Shown here: one piece after another, positions 35,818-44,126 of the stretch
How positions within the stretch are numbered: the stretch's first letter is position 1
Layout: every line of letters starts with the position of its first letter
Origin: CAIVAT01 sp037137455
GTDB taxonomy: Bacteria; Bacteroidota; Bacteroidia; Bacteroidales; FEN-979
Assembly: GCA_037137455.1 (NCBI GenBank)
Contig: JBAXKG010000004.1
Span: 1-64,000, forward strand
DNA: 64,000 nt
Direction: 5' to 3'
The notes under the pieces: model-generated
Told to the model about the DNA's origin: nothing
Databases searched by the model: none
The model's input: only the letters and a program-made list of their open reading frames with translations
Translations under genes and position numbers: made by a program

Positions 35818-36135
35818 ATGAAGAATTCCAACATATTTACCCGACATCCCAATGAAGTAAGGATGACTTACCTGGAGCACACAATGTTTGCCCTGATGTT
35901 ATCACGGAAGACGCTTACGTGTGCGGTTGCTTCACTTATTCATGCCTTTTTCCCGTTCCTTTTTATAACTCACACAAGTACCACTATAAAAAAAATACAT
36001 GATGTTTTTGAAAAGCGGCAGCATAAGATAAACCAGGAAGAGATCAACAATATTACTCTTAAAGCGAACCCAAATACCATATTCGATAAGAAGTCGCTGG
36101 AGATTAATCCGGAGCGGATTGAACAACAGATCTGA
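35818..36135 (+). CDS. DUF6356 family protein
   Basis: A 105-residue protein with the pattern of DUF6356: FTRHPNEVRMTYLEHTMFAL, a hydrophobic segment (about residues 34-52, TCAVASLIHAFFPFLF), then a THTSTTIKKIHDVFEKR tail. It is probably a small membrane-associated protein; the function is unknown. It begins 2 bases after nifS and its last 17 bases overlap the extended frame of the next gene but not its chosen start. Its presence inside the module may be incidental. Confidence 0.75.
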   Translation: MKNSNIFTRHPNEVRMTYLEHTMFALMLSRKTLTCAVASLIHAFFPFLFITHTSTTIKKIHDVFEKRQHKINQEEINNITLKANPNTIFDKKSLEINPERIEQQI

Positions 36136-36151
36136 CATATTTGTCACCTTT

Positions 36152-36868
36152 ATGAATTATGAACATAAAATACCTACTATGGAAACCATTGTAAATGAAA
36201 GCAAAACTTTTGAGCGATTACCACAACTTGATTGCGGGGTATGCGGATATAAAACCTGCAGTGAATTTGCGCTGGCTGTGGACCAATTCGAAACATCATT
36301 AAAGATGTGCATCCACATGAAGCACAATGGTTCAGAAACCAAAAGTATTTCAAATTGCATCGATTGCAAGAGCGCCAGCCAGATGGGAGAAAAGATGGGG
36401 TGGAAAGACCAGCTGAAACGCGACTTTGATTTTATCCTCGATTGCTTCGACAATGAACCGGGGCCCAGGGAGACGATTCTGCCCTACAATCCTCAATTGG
36501 TAAAGGATCTTGGGGTCAAAAAAGGCGATGTGATGATCGGCCGACCGATGGGAATGTCGTGCGGCTGTCCGATAACCCATTGCGGCGTTGTTACCGATTC
36601 TGATCCCAGAAACGGCGTCATCAACTGGTGCGTTACCGGGCCACTCAGGCCAAGATCCGAAGGTTTTGTCGACATTGGTTATTATGTGGCGCAAGGCTAT
36701 GAGGGAATAATAAAGGAGTCGAAGGAGAAAATTGAACTTGGCCGCAGGTATTGGTTCATGCCCCGCAGATGTATGCTGCAATGGAGGCACAGCGGACTGG
36801 TTAATGCCATAACACGATTGCCGGATGGAAGTTATAAAGTAAGAATTGAAGGGCTGTTCATCGGTTAG
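36152..36868 (+). CDS. Fe-S protein with PF04060-type cluster motif and 12 cysteines
   Basis: A 238-residue protein. C28, C31, C36 and C53 make the CxxCxxxxC-x16-C 4Fe-4S motif (LDCGVCGYKTC) found in RnfB and corrinoid Fe-S proteins; C69/C72 (NCIDC), C98, C137/C139/C144 (SCGCPITHC), C160 and C207 add at least one more possible metal site. The rest (PYNPQLVKDLGVKKGDVMIG) I do not recognise as a known fold. I chose the ATG at 36152; ATG 36179 is also possible, while the upstream TTG at 36119 overlaps the preceding gene. It closes the ABC-GTPase-NifS module and may be its target or scaffold. No signal peptide. Confidence 0.8.
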   Translation: MNYEHKIPTMETIVNESKTFERLPQLDCGVCGYKTCSEFALAVDQFETSLKMCIHMKHNGSETKSISNCIDCKSASQMGEKMGWKDQLKRDFDFILDCFDNEPGPRETILPYNPQLVKDLGVKKGDVMIGRPMGMSCGCPITHCGVVTDSDPRNGVINWCVTGPLRPRSEGFVDIGYYVAQGYEGIIKESKEKIELGRRYWFMPRRCMLQWRHSGLVNAITRLPDGSYKVRIEGLFIG

Positions 36869-36922
36869 GTGAAAGTGATCAAATAAGGATTGGGGAATCC
36901 TGGAAGAAAGATGAGTTTTTAC

Positions 36923-36930
36923 TATCTTTG
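36923..36930 (+). promoter_or_regulatory. Candidate -7 box for lpdA
   Basis: TATCTTTG, 22 bases before the lpdA ATG, matches TAnnTTTG. No -33 TTG. Confidence 0.35.
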
Positions 36931-36952
36931 CGAATTCTAAAATTCCAGACCC

Positions 36953-38341
36953 ATGAATTACGATATCATAGTCATTGGCAGTGGTCCTGGCGGTTATGTC
37001 GCCGCGATCAGAGCTTCGCAGCTTGGATTGAAAGTTGCGGTAGTTGAACGTGCCGAATTGGGGGGTATATGCCTGAATTGGGGCTGTATTCCCACCAAAG
37101 CATTACTTAAAAGCGCAACCGTATTTCAGTATATACAACATGCTGCTGAATTTGGTATTGTCGGAGGTAATGCCTTGGCCGATTTTCCAGCCATCATTAA
37201 ACGGAGCCGTGATGTAGCAGACCAGATGAGCAAGGGAATTCAATTCCTCCTGAAAAAAAACAAAGTGGACCACATCCAGGGATTTGGGAAAGTAAAACCC
37301 GGGAAGATCGTGGAGGTAACAGAGAATTCGGGAGTTATAACAGAATATTCAGCTAATCACATAATCATCGCCACCGGAGCCCGGACGCGTGAATTGCCAA
37401 ACATAAAGCAAGATGGTAAAAAAATTATTGGATACCGAGAGGCAATGACACTTCCTATTCAACCCAAGTCGATGGTGGTTGTGGGGTCTGGAGCTATCGG
37501 ATCTGAATTTGCCTGGTTTTATCATTCACTTGGCACTAAGGTTACACTCGTTGAAGTACTGCCAAACATTGTACCTATTGAAGACGAGGAGGTTTCAAAA
37601 GCATTGGAACGTTCTTTCAAAAAAGCAGGAATGAAAGTTCTGACCGGCGTGTCTGTTGAATCGACAGACACTACCGGTGAAGGATGCAAGGTTCTGATCC
37701 AGACAAAGAAGGGTGAAGAGATCATTGATTGTGACATTGTTTTATCAGCGGTAGGTATTGCTACAAATATAGAAGGAATCGGACTGGAAGAGGTTGGTAT
37801 TAAGGCGGATCGCGGGAAGGTGGTTGTAGATGATTTTTACAAAACCAGCATCGAAGGATATTATGCAATTGGCGACATTGTTCATGGCCCTGCCCTGGCG
37901 CATGTTGCATCTCACGAAGGAATTATTTGTGTGGAAAAAATCGCCGGAAAACATGTCGAACCGCTTGATTATGGTAACATTCCCGGATGTACTTATACGC
38001 ACCCCGAGGTCGCTTCGGTTGGCATGACTGAAAAAGCAGCCAAAGAGGCTGGTTACGAAATATTGGTTGGTAAATTCCCTTTTACTGCATCGGGTAAGGC
38101 CACTGCATCGGGTGCAAGAGATGGCTTTATCAAGGTGATTTTTGATGCAAAATATGGCGAATGGCTGGGAGCTCACATGATCGGTGAAAATGTAACCGAG
38201 ATGATCGCAGAAGTTGTGGTAGCTCGAAAACTGGAAACCACAGGTAAAGAGATTATTGAGTCTGTTCACCCACACCCTACAATGTCGGAGGCCATTATGG
38301 AAGCAGTAGCGCAGGCTTATGGTGAATGTGTGCATATGTAA
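36953..38341 (+). CDS. lpdA: Dihydrolipoyl dehydrogenase
   Basis: FAD enzyme that reoxidises dihydrolipoyl groups of 2-oxoacid dehydrogenases and the glycine cleavage system. FAD loop GSGPGGYVAA (about residues 8-17), redox pair in GGICLNWGCIPTKALLKS (C about 40 and 45), NAD loop VVGSGAIGSEFAW (about 176-188), second FAD motif YYAIGDIVHGPALAH (about 302-316), and the C-terminal HPHPTMSEA with the active-site His are intact. At 462 residues it is full length. Alone in its unit; gcvP at 21709 is one possible client. Confidence 0.97.
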   Translation: MNYDIIVIGSGPGGYVAAIRASQLGLKVAVVERAELGGICLNWGCIPTKALLKSATVFQYIQHAAEFGIVGGNALADFPAIIKRSRDVADQMSKGIQFLLKKNKVDHIQGFGKVKPGKIVEVTENSGVITEYSANHIIIATGARTRELPNIKQDGKKIIGYREAMTLPIQPKSMVVVGSGAIGSEFAWFYHSLGTKVTLVEVLPNIVPIEDEEVSKALERSFKKAGMKVLTGVSVESTDTTGEGCKVLIQTKKGEEIIDCDIVLSAVGIATNIEGIGLEEVGIKADRGKVVVDDFYKTSIEGYYAIGDIVHGPALAHVASHEGIICVEKIAGKHVEPLDYGNIPGCTYTHPEVASVGMTEKAAKEAGYEILVGKFPFTASGKATASGARDGFIKVIFDAKYGEWLGAHMIGENVTEMIAEVVVARKLETTGKEIIESVHPHPTMSEAIMEAVAQAYGECVHM

Positions 38342-38345
38342 TGAG

Positions 38346-38377
38346 TGATTGAATGATTGAATGATTGAATGATTGAA
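38346..38377 (+). repeat. Tandem octamer TGATTGAA x4
   Basis: Four perfect copies of TGATTGAA directly follow the lpdA stop. No coding value; may vary in copy number. Confidence 0.9.
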
Positions 38378-38383
38378 ATAACT

Positions 38384-38455
38384 GAGCTCCGTAGGAGCTC
38401 TATTTTGGTAGCCCGTTGGAATTCATATTGATTTTTCCGCTCCGTAGGTGCGGAA
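38384..38455 (+). repeat. Paired-hairpin element with CTCCGTAGG cores
   Basis: Two short hairpins lie 34 bases apart: a perfect one, GAGCTCCGTAGGAGCTC (38384-38400), and a second at 38435-38455 with arms TTCCGC/GCGGAA closing CTCCGTAGG-like bases with one T:T mismatch. The shared core and the linker (with TTTGGTAG) recall an interspersed repeat I have seen in uncultured Bacteroidota, similar in idea to REP or MITE elements. It lies in the 132-base gap between lpdA and rfbC. Confidence 0.7.
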
Positions 38456-38473
38456 TAAAAAAATAATTTTTCT

Positions 38474-39016
38474 ATGGAAATTATTAAGACTCCGCTCGAG
38501 GGGCTATTGATCATCAGGCCGGATGTATTCGAAGATGAACGCGGTTATTTTTTCGAATCTTTCAACCATGAAAAATTCCTTACGGTTGGCCTTGATCTGA
38601 AATTCATGCAGGATAATGAATCAAAGTCAAGAAAAGGTGTACTCCGCGGACTTCATTTTCAGGCGCCCCCGTTTGCGCAAGGCAAACTGGTAAGAGTTAT
38701 GCGCGGCTCTGTTATGGATGTGGCTGTTGATATTCGTAAAGACTCTCCTACTTACGGTAAATGGGAATCCATAATCCTTTCCGGACAAAATAAATGGATG
38801 TACTGGATCCCTCCCGGATTTGCACATGGTTTTGCCACATTGGAAGATGATACCATCTTCTTTTATAAATGCACGAATGTATATAGCAAAGTATCAGAGG
38901 GTAGTATTCTCTGGAACGATCCCGATCTGAATATCAATTGGGGAATTAAAGATCCGATGATTTCTGATAAAGACAAGGTCTCTCCGCGGTTTAGTGAGGT
39001 AGTGAGTCCGTTTTAA
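38474..39016 (+). CDS. rfbC: dTDP-4-dehydrorhamnose 3,5-epimerase
   Basis: Third step of dTDP-L-rhamnose synthesis for surface polysaccharide. The 180-residue cupin has VFEDERGYFFESFN (about residues 16-29), RGVLRGLHFQ-like RKGVLRGLHFQAPP (about 53-66, catalytic His in LHFQ), VAVDIRKDSPTYGKW (about 82-96) and PPGFAHGFATL (about 114-124). rfbA, rfbB and rfbD are not in the window, so this copy is isolated. Confidence 0.96.
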   Translation: MEIIKTPLEGLLIIRPDVFEDERGYFFESFNHEKFLTVGLDLKFMQDNESKSRKGVLRGLHFQAPPFAQGKLVRVMRGSVMDVAVDIRKDSPTYGKWESIILSGQNKWMYWIPPGFAHGFATLEDDTIFFYKCTNVYSKVSEGSILWNDPDLNINWGIKDPMISDKDKVSPRFSEVVSPF

Positions 39017-39065
39017 GCAGTCGTTCAGGCGAACCAATGGGCAAAAATGAAAATTGATTTAGAAA

Positions 39066-40067
39066 ATGAAAAATAAAAAATATTATTTCTTAGGTGGTTT
39101 GGGGCTGATTTTGACATGTATATTATCAGTTTGCGCTGTATTAGATGTGAAGAATCAGGACAAGGAATATAAAGGGCTTTTTTACAGGCACACGAAGGTA
39201 TTTACACCTGAGTTACCTTCAAAGGCTGATTTTGCCGGCGAAGAGGTACCTCAGGAATTGTATTATGTAAGAGAAGCTTTTGAACGTGAAATCATAGCTT
39301 CTACATTTATGCATTCCTCTTCAATTCTGATGTTCAAACGTGCAAACCGTTGGTTTCCGATAATTGAACCAATACTGAAAAAGAATGGGATTCCCGATGA
39401 TTTCAAGTTTCTTGCCCTTGCTGAAAGTAATCTTGCCAATGTAGTTTCACCAGCCGGCGCTGAGGGTTACTGGCAATTCATCAAGCCTACCGGACAGAAA
39501 TACGGTTTGGAAATCAATGACAATGTTGATGAACGGTATAATATGGAGAAAGCAACCCAGGCTGCGTGTGAATATTTCAAGGATTCGTTCAAACATTTCA
39601 AAAATTGGACCCTTGTGGCTGCTTCTTACAACCGTGGAATGGATGGCTTGGACCAGGCACTTGAAAAACAGGAGGTGGCTGGATATTATGATCTTTATCT
39701 CAACGATGAGACTGCCCGATATATTTTTCGCATCATCGCGATGAAGGAGGTATATAATAATCCGGTTCGCTATGGATTTTACTTATGCGAACGGGATTTT
39801 TATCCGGAGATCCAGTCACGGTTTGTTACTATCGACACTACAATCTCCAATCTGCCTGCTTTTGCCAAACGCCAATTGATTAACTACAGGATACTACGCG
39901 AGATGAATCCATGGATCCAGAATTACACTCTACCTAACAAATCCAGGAAAATATACCTCTTCAAAATCCCGAAGGAGGGCGCTTTGAATTATGACACCTT
40001 GATAAAAAAGGTTCCGCCTCGTGACACTTTTTTTCATGATACGCTAAAAATCAACGAGGTTCACTAA
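39066..40067 (+). CDS. Lytic transglycosylase (MltD-like)
   Basis: A 333-residue exported muramidase-like enzyme cutting peptidoglycan. N-terminal hydrophobic signal ends near LSVC (possible lipobox, Cys23). The SLT domain spans residues about 100-245: LALAESNLANV contains the catalytic Glu (about 119), GAEGYWQFIKPTGQKYGL (about 131-148) is the GLWQ-like motif, and VAASYNRG (about 189-196) completes it. No LysM repeats are seen at the C-terminus, unlike many MltD proteins. It may be co-transcribed with uvrA, 23 bases downstream. Confidence 0.9.
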   Translation: MKNKKYYFLGGLGLILTCILSVCAVLDVKNQDKEYKGLFYRHTKVFTPELPSKADFAGEEVPQELYYVREAFEREIIASTFMHSSSILMFKRANRWFPIIEPILKKNGIPDDFKFLALAESNLANVVSPAGAEGYWQFIKPTGQKYGLEINDNVDERYNMEKATQAACEYFKDSFKHFKNWTLVAASYNRGMDGLDQALEKQEVAGYYDLYLNDETARYIFRIIAMKEVYNNPVRYGFYLCERDFYPEIQSRFVTIDTTISNLPAFAKRQLINYRILREMNPWIQNYTLPNKSRKIYLFKIPKEGALNYDTLIKKVPPRDTFFHDTLKINEVH

Positions 40068-40090
40068 TTATACTGCTTTTCGCGACTATT

Positions 40091-42913
40091 GTGGAAGAGA
40101 ATTTGGAAGTATTCGGCGCCAGGGTTCACAATCTGAAAAACATCGATCTGACTATCCCCAGGCATAAGCTGGTTGTCTTTACCGGTTTAAGCGGCAGTGG
40201 TAAGTCATCGCTTGCTTTTGACACGATATATGCCGAAGGACAGCGGCGATATATGGAAACCTTTTCGGCCTATGCCAGGCAATTTATTGGTAATCTTGAG
40301 AGGCCCGATGTCGACAAAATCAACGGACTCAGCCCGGTCATTTCTATTGAACAGAAATCTACTAACCGGAATCCCCGTTCGACTGTAGGAACAATCACAG
40401 AGATTTATGATTTCATGCGCCTGCTCTTTGCAAGGGCTGCCGATGCCTATTCATACGTCACCGGTGAAAAGATGGTCAGGTATAGTGAACAACAAATTGT
40501 TGATTTGATCATTTCAAACTATTCAGGGAAAGAAATCCTTATCCTTGCCCCGGTAGTCAAAGGGCGTAAAGGGCATTATCGCGAATTGCTTGAACAAATC
40601 CGGAAACAGGGCTTCCTCAATGTCCGCATTGATGGAGAGGTAAAAGAAATCAATCACGGATTGCAGCTTGACAGGTACAAGATTCATGATGTAGAAATTC
40701 TGGTTGACCAGCTCAAGGTGAAACCCGAATCAAAATCAAGGCTTGCAGGTTCGGTTAATCTGGCCATGCGTCATGGAAAGGATGTATTGATGATACTTGA
40801 TAAGGGCAATGAAACGGCCCGCCATTTCAGCCGTTTGTTGATGTGCCCGACTTCCGGTATTTCATATAATGAGCCGGAACCAAATTCCTTTTCCTTTAAT
40901 TCCCCATACGGTGCATGCCCGAATTGCAATGGTCTTGGTACAATTTCTGAGATTGACATCAACAAGATCATCCCCGATCGCTCAAAAAGCATTAAAAAGG
41001 GAGGCATTGTCCCTATCGGCGAGTACAAGAATTCCTGGATTTTCAAACAGATGGAGGCCATAGGTGAAAAATACGGATTCGACCTCAACACGCCGATTGC
41101 CGAAATTCCTGAAAATGCCATAAATGTTATTCTGAATGGTTCGGATGAGATACTCAGGGTGAGAAACGAGTACCTCGGAGTATCCTCGAGCTACTCGCTG
41201 AATTTCGAAGGAATTGTAAGCTTTATAAACTCTCAGCATGCAGAAGCTGCTCCCGCCAGCATCATGAAATGGGTAAGTAGTTTCATGAATAAAATGCCTT
41301 GTCCGGAATGTAACGGGGCAAGGCTCAAAAAAGAATCACTTTATTTCAGGGTTGGAGGCAAAAATATTTCAGAATTAGCTAATATCGACCTGGTCAATCT
41401 TTCATCATGGTTTGATCAGCTTTCTGAAAAATTGGATGAACGGAAACGTACAATTGCTTATGAGATCATTCGCGAGATAAGGAACCGCATCCAGTTCCTG
41501 CTCGATGTTGGCATAGGCTATCTTACGCTGAACCGTACCGCACGGAGTCTTTCAGGTGGTGAGAGCCAGAGGATCAGGCTGGCTACGCAGATCGGATCGC
41601 AATTGGTAGGGGTATTGTATATTCTCGATGAACCCAGCATCGGCCTTCATCAGCACGACAATCTTCGCCTTATTCACGCGCTGAAAAGTTTGCGAGATGC
41701 AGGCAATTCCGTAATCGTGGTTGAACATGACCAGGAAACCATCCTGGCAGCCGATCATGTGATAGATATTGGGCCCGGAGCAGGAATACATGGCGGCAGG
41801 ATCGTAGCACAAGGCACCCCTGCCGAGATCATGAAAAATGACCATCTTACAGGGCTATATCTGAGTGGAAAACGGAAAATCAATATCCCGAAGGAGCGGC
41901 GGCAGGGCAACGGCAAACTTCTTACCTTGACCGGAGCATCGGGAAACAACCTGAAAAATGTGGAGTTGATTCTTCCGTTAGGGAAACTTATTGGGGTAAC
42001 AGGACTTTCGGGCAGTGGAAAGTCTTCATTAATAAACGAAACCCTGTACCCAATTCTGAGCCGTTATTTCTATAAATCAGATAAGAAACCACTTCCTTAT
42101 AAATCGATCGATGGGATAAAAAACATCGACAAGGTGATTGAAATTGACCAGTCACCCATTGGACGGACGCCGCGTTCAAATCCGGCCACATACACAAAGG
42201 TATTCGACGACATCCGTAAGCTTTTTGCCGAGCTGCCGGAGTCAAAGATTCGTGGCTATCTTGCCGGCCGGTTTTCATTCAATGTCAAAGGAGGCAGGTG
42301 TGAAACCTGCAAGGGTGCTGGACTCCGTGCGATTGAGATGAATTTTTTGCCTGATGTTTATGTACTCTGTGAAACTTGTCATGGGCACCGTTATAACCGC
42401 GAGACCCTCGAAGTTCGATACAAAGGTAAATCCATCAATGATGTGCTCAATATGACGATAGAGCAAGCAGTTGAATTCTTTGAAAACATTCCCTTCATCG
42501 TCCATAAAATCAACACCCTCAATGAAGTAGGATTGGGATATATAACCCTTGGGCAACAATCGACTACTCTTTCGGGGGGAGAGGCACAGCGAGTAAAACT
42601 TGCAACGGAGCTTTCTAAAACAGATACCGGCAATACGATTTACATTATGGATGAACCAACTACCGGGTTGCATTTCGAGGATGTGAAGGTGTTGCTTTGC
42701 GTTCTGAACAAGCTTGTTGCGAAAGGGAATACCGTGGTCGTGATCGAACATAACATGGAGGTCATTAAAGTTGTGGACTATGTCATCGACATGGGCCCTG
42801 AAGGTGGTGAGCGTGGAGGCGAGGTTATTGTTCAAGGAACACCAGAGCAGGTTGCAAAGCATCCTTCAAGTTTCACCGCCCTTTATCTCAAACAAATCCT
42901 GGGTATAATGTGA
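40091..42913 (+). CDS. uvrA: Excinuclease ABC subunit A
   Basis: Damage-recognising ATPase of nucleotide excision repair. The 940-residue protein has two ABC units: Walker A FTGLSGSGKSS near residue 33 and VTGLSGSGKSS near 638, signatures LSGGESQRIRLA and LSGGEAQRVKLA, and zinc modules CPNCNGLG / CPECNGARL and CETCKGAG / CETCHGHRY. It starts with GTG at 40091 (reads EENLEVFGARVHNLKN, the normal N-terminus); no ATG is available in place. Confidence 0.98.
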   Translation: MEENLEVFGARVHNLKNIDLTIPRHKLVVFTGLSGSGKSSLAFDTIYAEGQRRYMETFSAYARQFIGNLERPDVDKINGLSPVISIEQKSTNRNPRSTVGTITEIYDFMRLLFARAADAYSYVTGEKMVRYSEQQIVDLIISNYSGKEILILAPVVKGRKGHYRELLEQIRKQGFLNVRIDGEVKEINHGLQLDRYKIHDVEILVDQLKVKPESKSRLAGSVNLAMRHGKDVLMILDKGNETARHFSRLLMCPTSGISYNEPEPNSFSFNSPYGACPNCNGLGTISEIDINKIIPDRSKSIKKGGIVPIGEYKNSWIFKQMEAIGEKYGFDLNTPIAEIPENAINVILNGSDEILRVRNEYLGVSSSYSLNFEGIVSFINSQHAEAAPASIMKWVSSFMNKMPCPECNGARLKKESLYFRVGGKNISELANIDLVNLSSWFDQLSEKLDERKRTIAYEIIREIRNRIQFLLDVGIGYLTLNRTARSLSGGESQRIRLATQIGSQLVGVLYILDEPSIGLHQHDNLRLIHALKSLRDAGNSVIVVEHDQETILAADHVIDIGPGAGIHGGRIVAQGTPAEIMKNDHLTGLYLSGKRKINIPKERRQGNGKLLTLTGASGNNLKNVELILPLGKLIGVTGLSGSGKSSLINETLYPILSRYFYKSDKKPLPYKSIDGIKNIDKVIEIDQSPIGRTPRSNPATYTKVFDDIRKLFAELPESKIRGYLAGRFSFNVKGGRCETCKGAGLRAIEMNFLPDVYVLCETCHGHRYNRETLEVRYKGKSINDVLNMTIEQAVEFFENIPFIVHKINTLNEVGLGYITLGQQSTTLSGGEAQRVKLATELSKTDTGNTIYIMDEPTTGLHFEDVKVLLCVLNKLVAKGNTVVVIEHNMEVIKVVDYVIDMGPEGGERGGEVIVQGTPEQVAKHPSSFTALYLKQILGIM

Positions 42914-42921
42914 TATTTATT

Positions 42922-42929
42922 TACTTTTG
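42922..42929 (+). promoter_or_regulatory. Candidate -7 box for the LOG gene
   Basis: TACTTTTG, 18 bases before the ATG at 42948, just after the uvrA stop. No -33 TTG. Confidence 0.3.
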
Positions 42930-42947
42930 TACATCAAAAAGCAATTA

Positions 42948-43658
42948 ATGGAATTGGAAGATATTGAAAAATTGAAAGAGTCGATCCAGCCTAAAAACTG
43001 GTCGGAGACTATCAGCTATGACACCTGGGAAATTTTCAAGGTGATCTCGGAAATGGTCGAAGGGTTTGAAAAATTAAGCAGGATTGGCCCTTGTGTTTCA
43101 ATTTTCGGATCGGCACGCGTAAAAGAGAGTCACAAATATTACAAACTGACAGAAGAGATAGCCTATCTGATGACAAAAGCCGGTTTTGGGATTATAACCG
43201 GCGGAGGCCCTGGAATCATGGAGGCCGCGAACAAAGGGGCTCATTTTGCCGGAGGAAAATCCGTTGGGTTAAACATAAATCTTCCTTTCGAACAAAACCC
43301 CAATCCTTTCATCGACCGTAACAAATTGTTGAATTTCAATTTCTTTTATGTCAGGAAAACGATGTTCATGCGTTATTCGATGGGATTCGTTGCATTACCT
43401 GGCGGATTTGGAACACTTGATGAACTCACTGAGGCTATAACATTAATACAAACACACAAGTTGGTTCGTTTTCCGATTGTACTGGTTGGGCGCCAATACT
43501 GGCAGGGACTGATCGAATGGATCAAAACCACGGTATTACAGGAAAAAAATATCAGTACAGAAGACCTGGATATTTTTATCTTGGTTGATACAGCGCAGGA
43601 GGCGGTAAGCTGCATTACTGATTTCTACAAGACGTACGCATTGAAACCCAACTTCTAA
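42948..43658 (+). CDS. LOG family protein (TIGR00730, lysine decarboxylase-like Rossmann fold)
   Basis: A 236-residue protein. The motif LPGGFGTLDELTEA (about residues 149-162), with GGGPGIMEAANKGA (about 86-99), marks the LOG family; plant and some bacterial members are cytokinin riboside 5'-monophosphate phosphoribohydrolases, others nucleotide 5'-monophosphate nucleosidases (PpnN-like). The lysine decarboxylase label is historic. I chose the ATG at 42948 (MELEDIEKLKESI); the upstream TTG frame adds 7 residues. Role probably in nucleotide turnover. Confidence 0.9.
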   Translation: MELEDIEKLKESIQPKNWSETISYDTWEIFKVISEMVEGFEKLSRIGPCVSIFGSARVKESHKYYKLTEEIAYLMTKAGFGIITGGGPGIMEAANKGAHFAGGKSVGLNINLPFEQNPNPFIDRNKLLNFNFFYVRKTMFMRYSMGFVALPGGFGTLDELTEAITLIQTHKLVRFPIVLVGRQYWQGLIEWIKTTVLQEKNISTEDLDIFILVDTAQEAVSCITDFYKTYALKPNF

Positions 43659-43677
43659 AAAAGTCTGTTAATTTGAT

Positions 43678-43685
43678 TATTTTTG
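43678..43685 (+). promoter_or_regulatory. Candidate -7 box for rsfS-ftsH operon
   Basis: TATTTTTG, 22 bases before the rsfS ATG. No -33 TTG found. Confidence 0.35.
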
Positions 43686-43707
43686 CATTATAAAAAAAAC
43701 TTCTTTC

Positions 43708-44094
43708 ATGCCCCCCCGAACCCGAAGAAAGAAAAAAGAACCGCGAGAAATACTAATTGAGACAGTAGTCAAAGCAATGACCGACAAAATCGCCAGAAAT
43801 CCAATGGTTCTTGATTTTACAGGTATGAAGGGTCCCGTTTGTGATGCTTTTGTTATTTGCCATGGGAATTCCCGTGTTCAAACAGAGGCGATTGCCGATC
43901 ATGTGATCGGGGAGGTCAAAAAACACACCGGGCAAAATCCCTGGCACAAAGAGGGTTTTGAAAATGCGGAATGGATATTGATCGATTATAGTGATGTAGT
44001 CATCCATATATTTCAGGAAGAGCGGCGCAAGTTCTACAATATAGAGCAGTTATGGGCCGATGCTGTAATTACGAAGGTTGACACTCAGGAATAA
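43708..44094 (+). CDS. rsfS: Ribosome silencing factor
   Basis: A 128-residue RsfS/Iojap protein that binds uL14 and keeps ribosomal subunits apart in starvation. The motif DAFVICHGNSRVQTEAIAD (about residues 48-66) and EGFENAEWILIDYSDVVIHIF (split here, about 83-103) are characteristic. The first codons contain a run of seven Cs after the ATG (MPPRTRRKKKEPRE), a basic tail of a dozen residues. First gene of the common Bacteroidota order rsfS, ftsH, LUD, cdsA, psd. Confidence 0.95.
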   Translation: MPPRTRRKKKEPREILIETVVKAMTDKIARNPMVLDFTGMKGPVCDAFVICHGNSRVQTEAIADHVIGEVKKHTGQNPWHKEGFENAEWILIDYSDVVIHIFQEERRKFYNIEQLWADAVITKVDTQE

Positions 44095-44126
44095 TAAGTG
44101 TTATATATTTTTTGGAACCAGACAGA

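Noticed and set aside
36887..36900. GGATT-GGGG-AATCC hairpin after the Fe-S gene as a terminator
   Set aside because: Only 5 base pairs and no T run.
37745..38335. 196-codon frame antisense to lpdA
   Set aside because: Shadow of a fully conserved gene; His/Cys-rich composition expected from codon reversal.
38340..38473. CRISPR-like repeats
   Set aside because: Only two dissimilar hairpins and an 8-base tandem repeat; no spacers and no cas genes.
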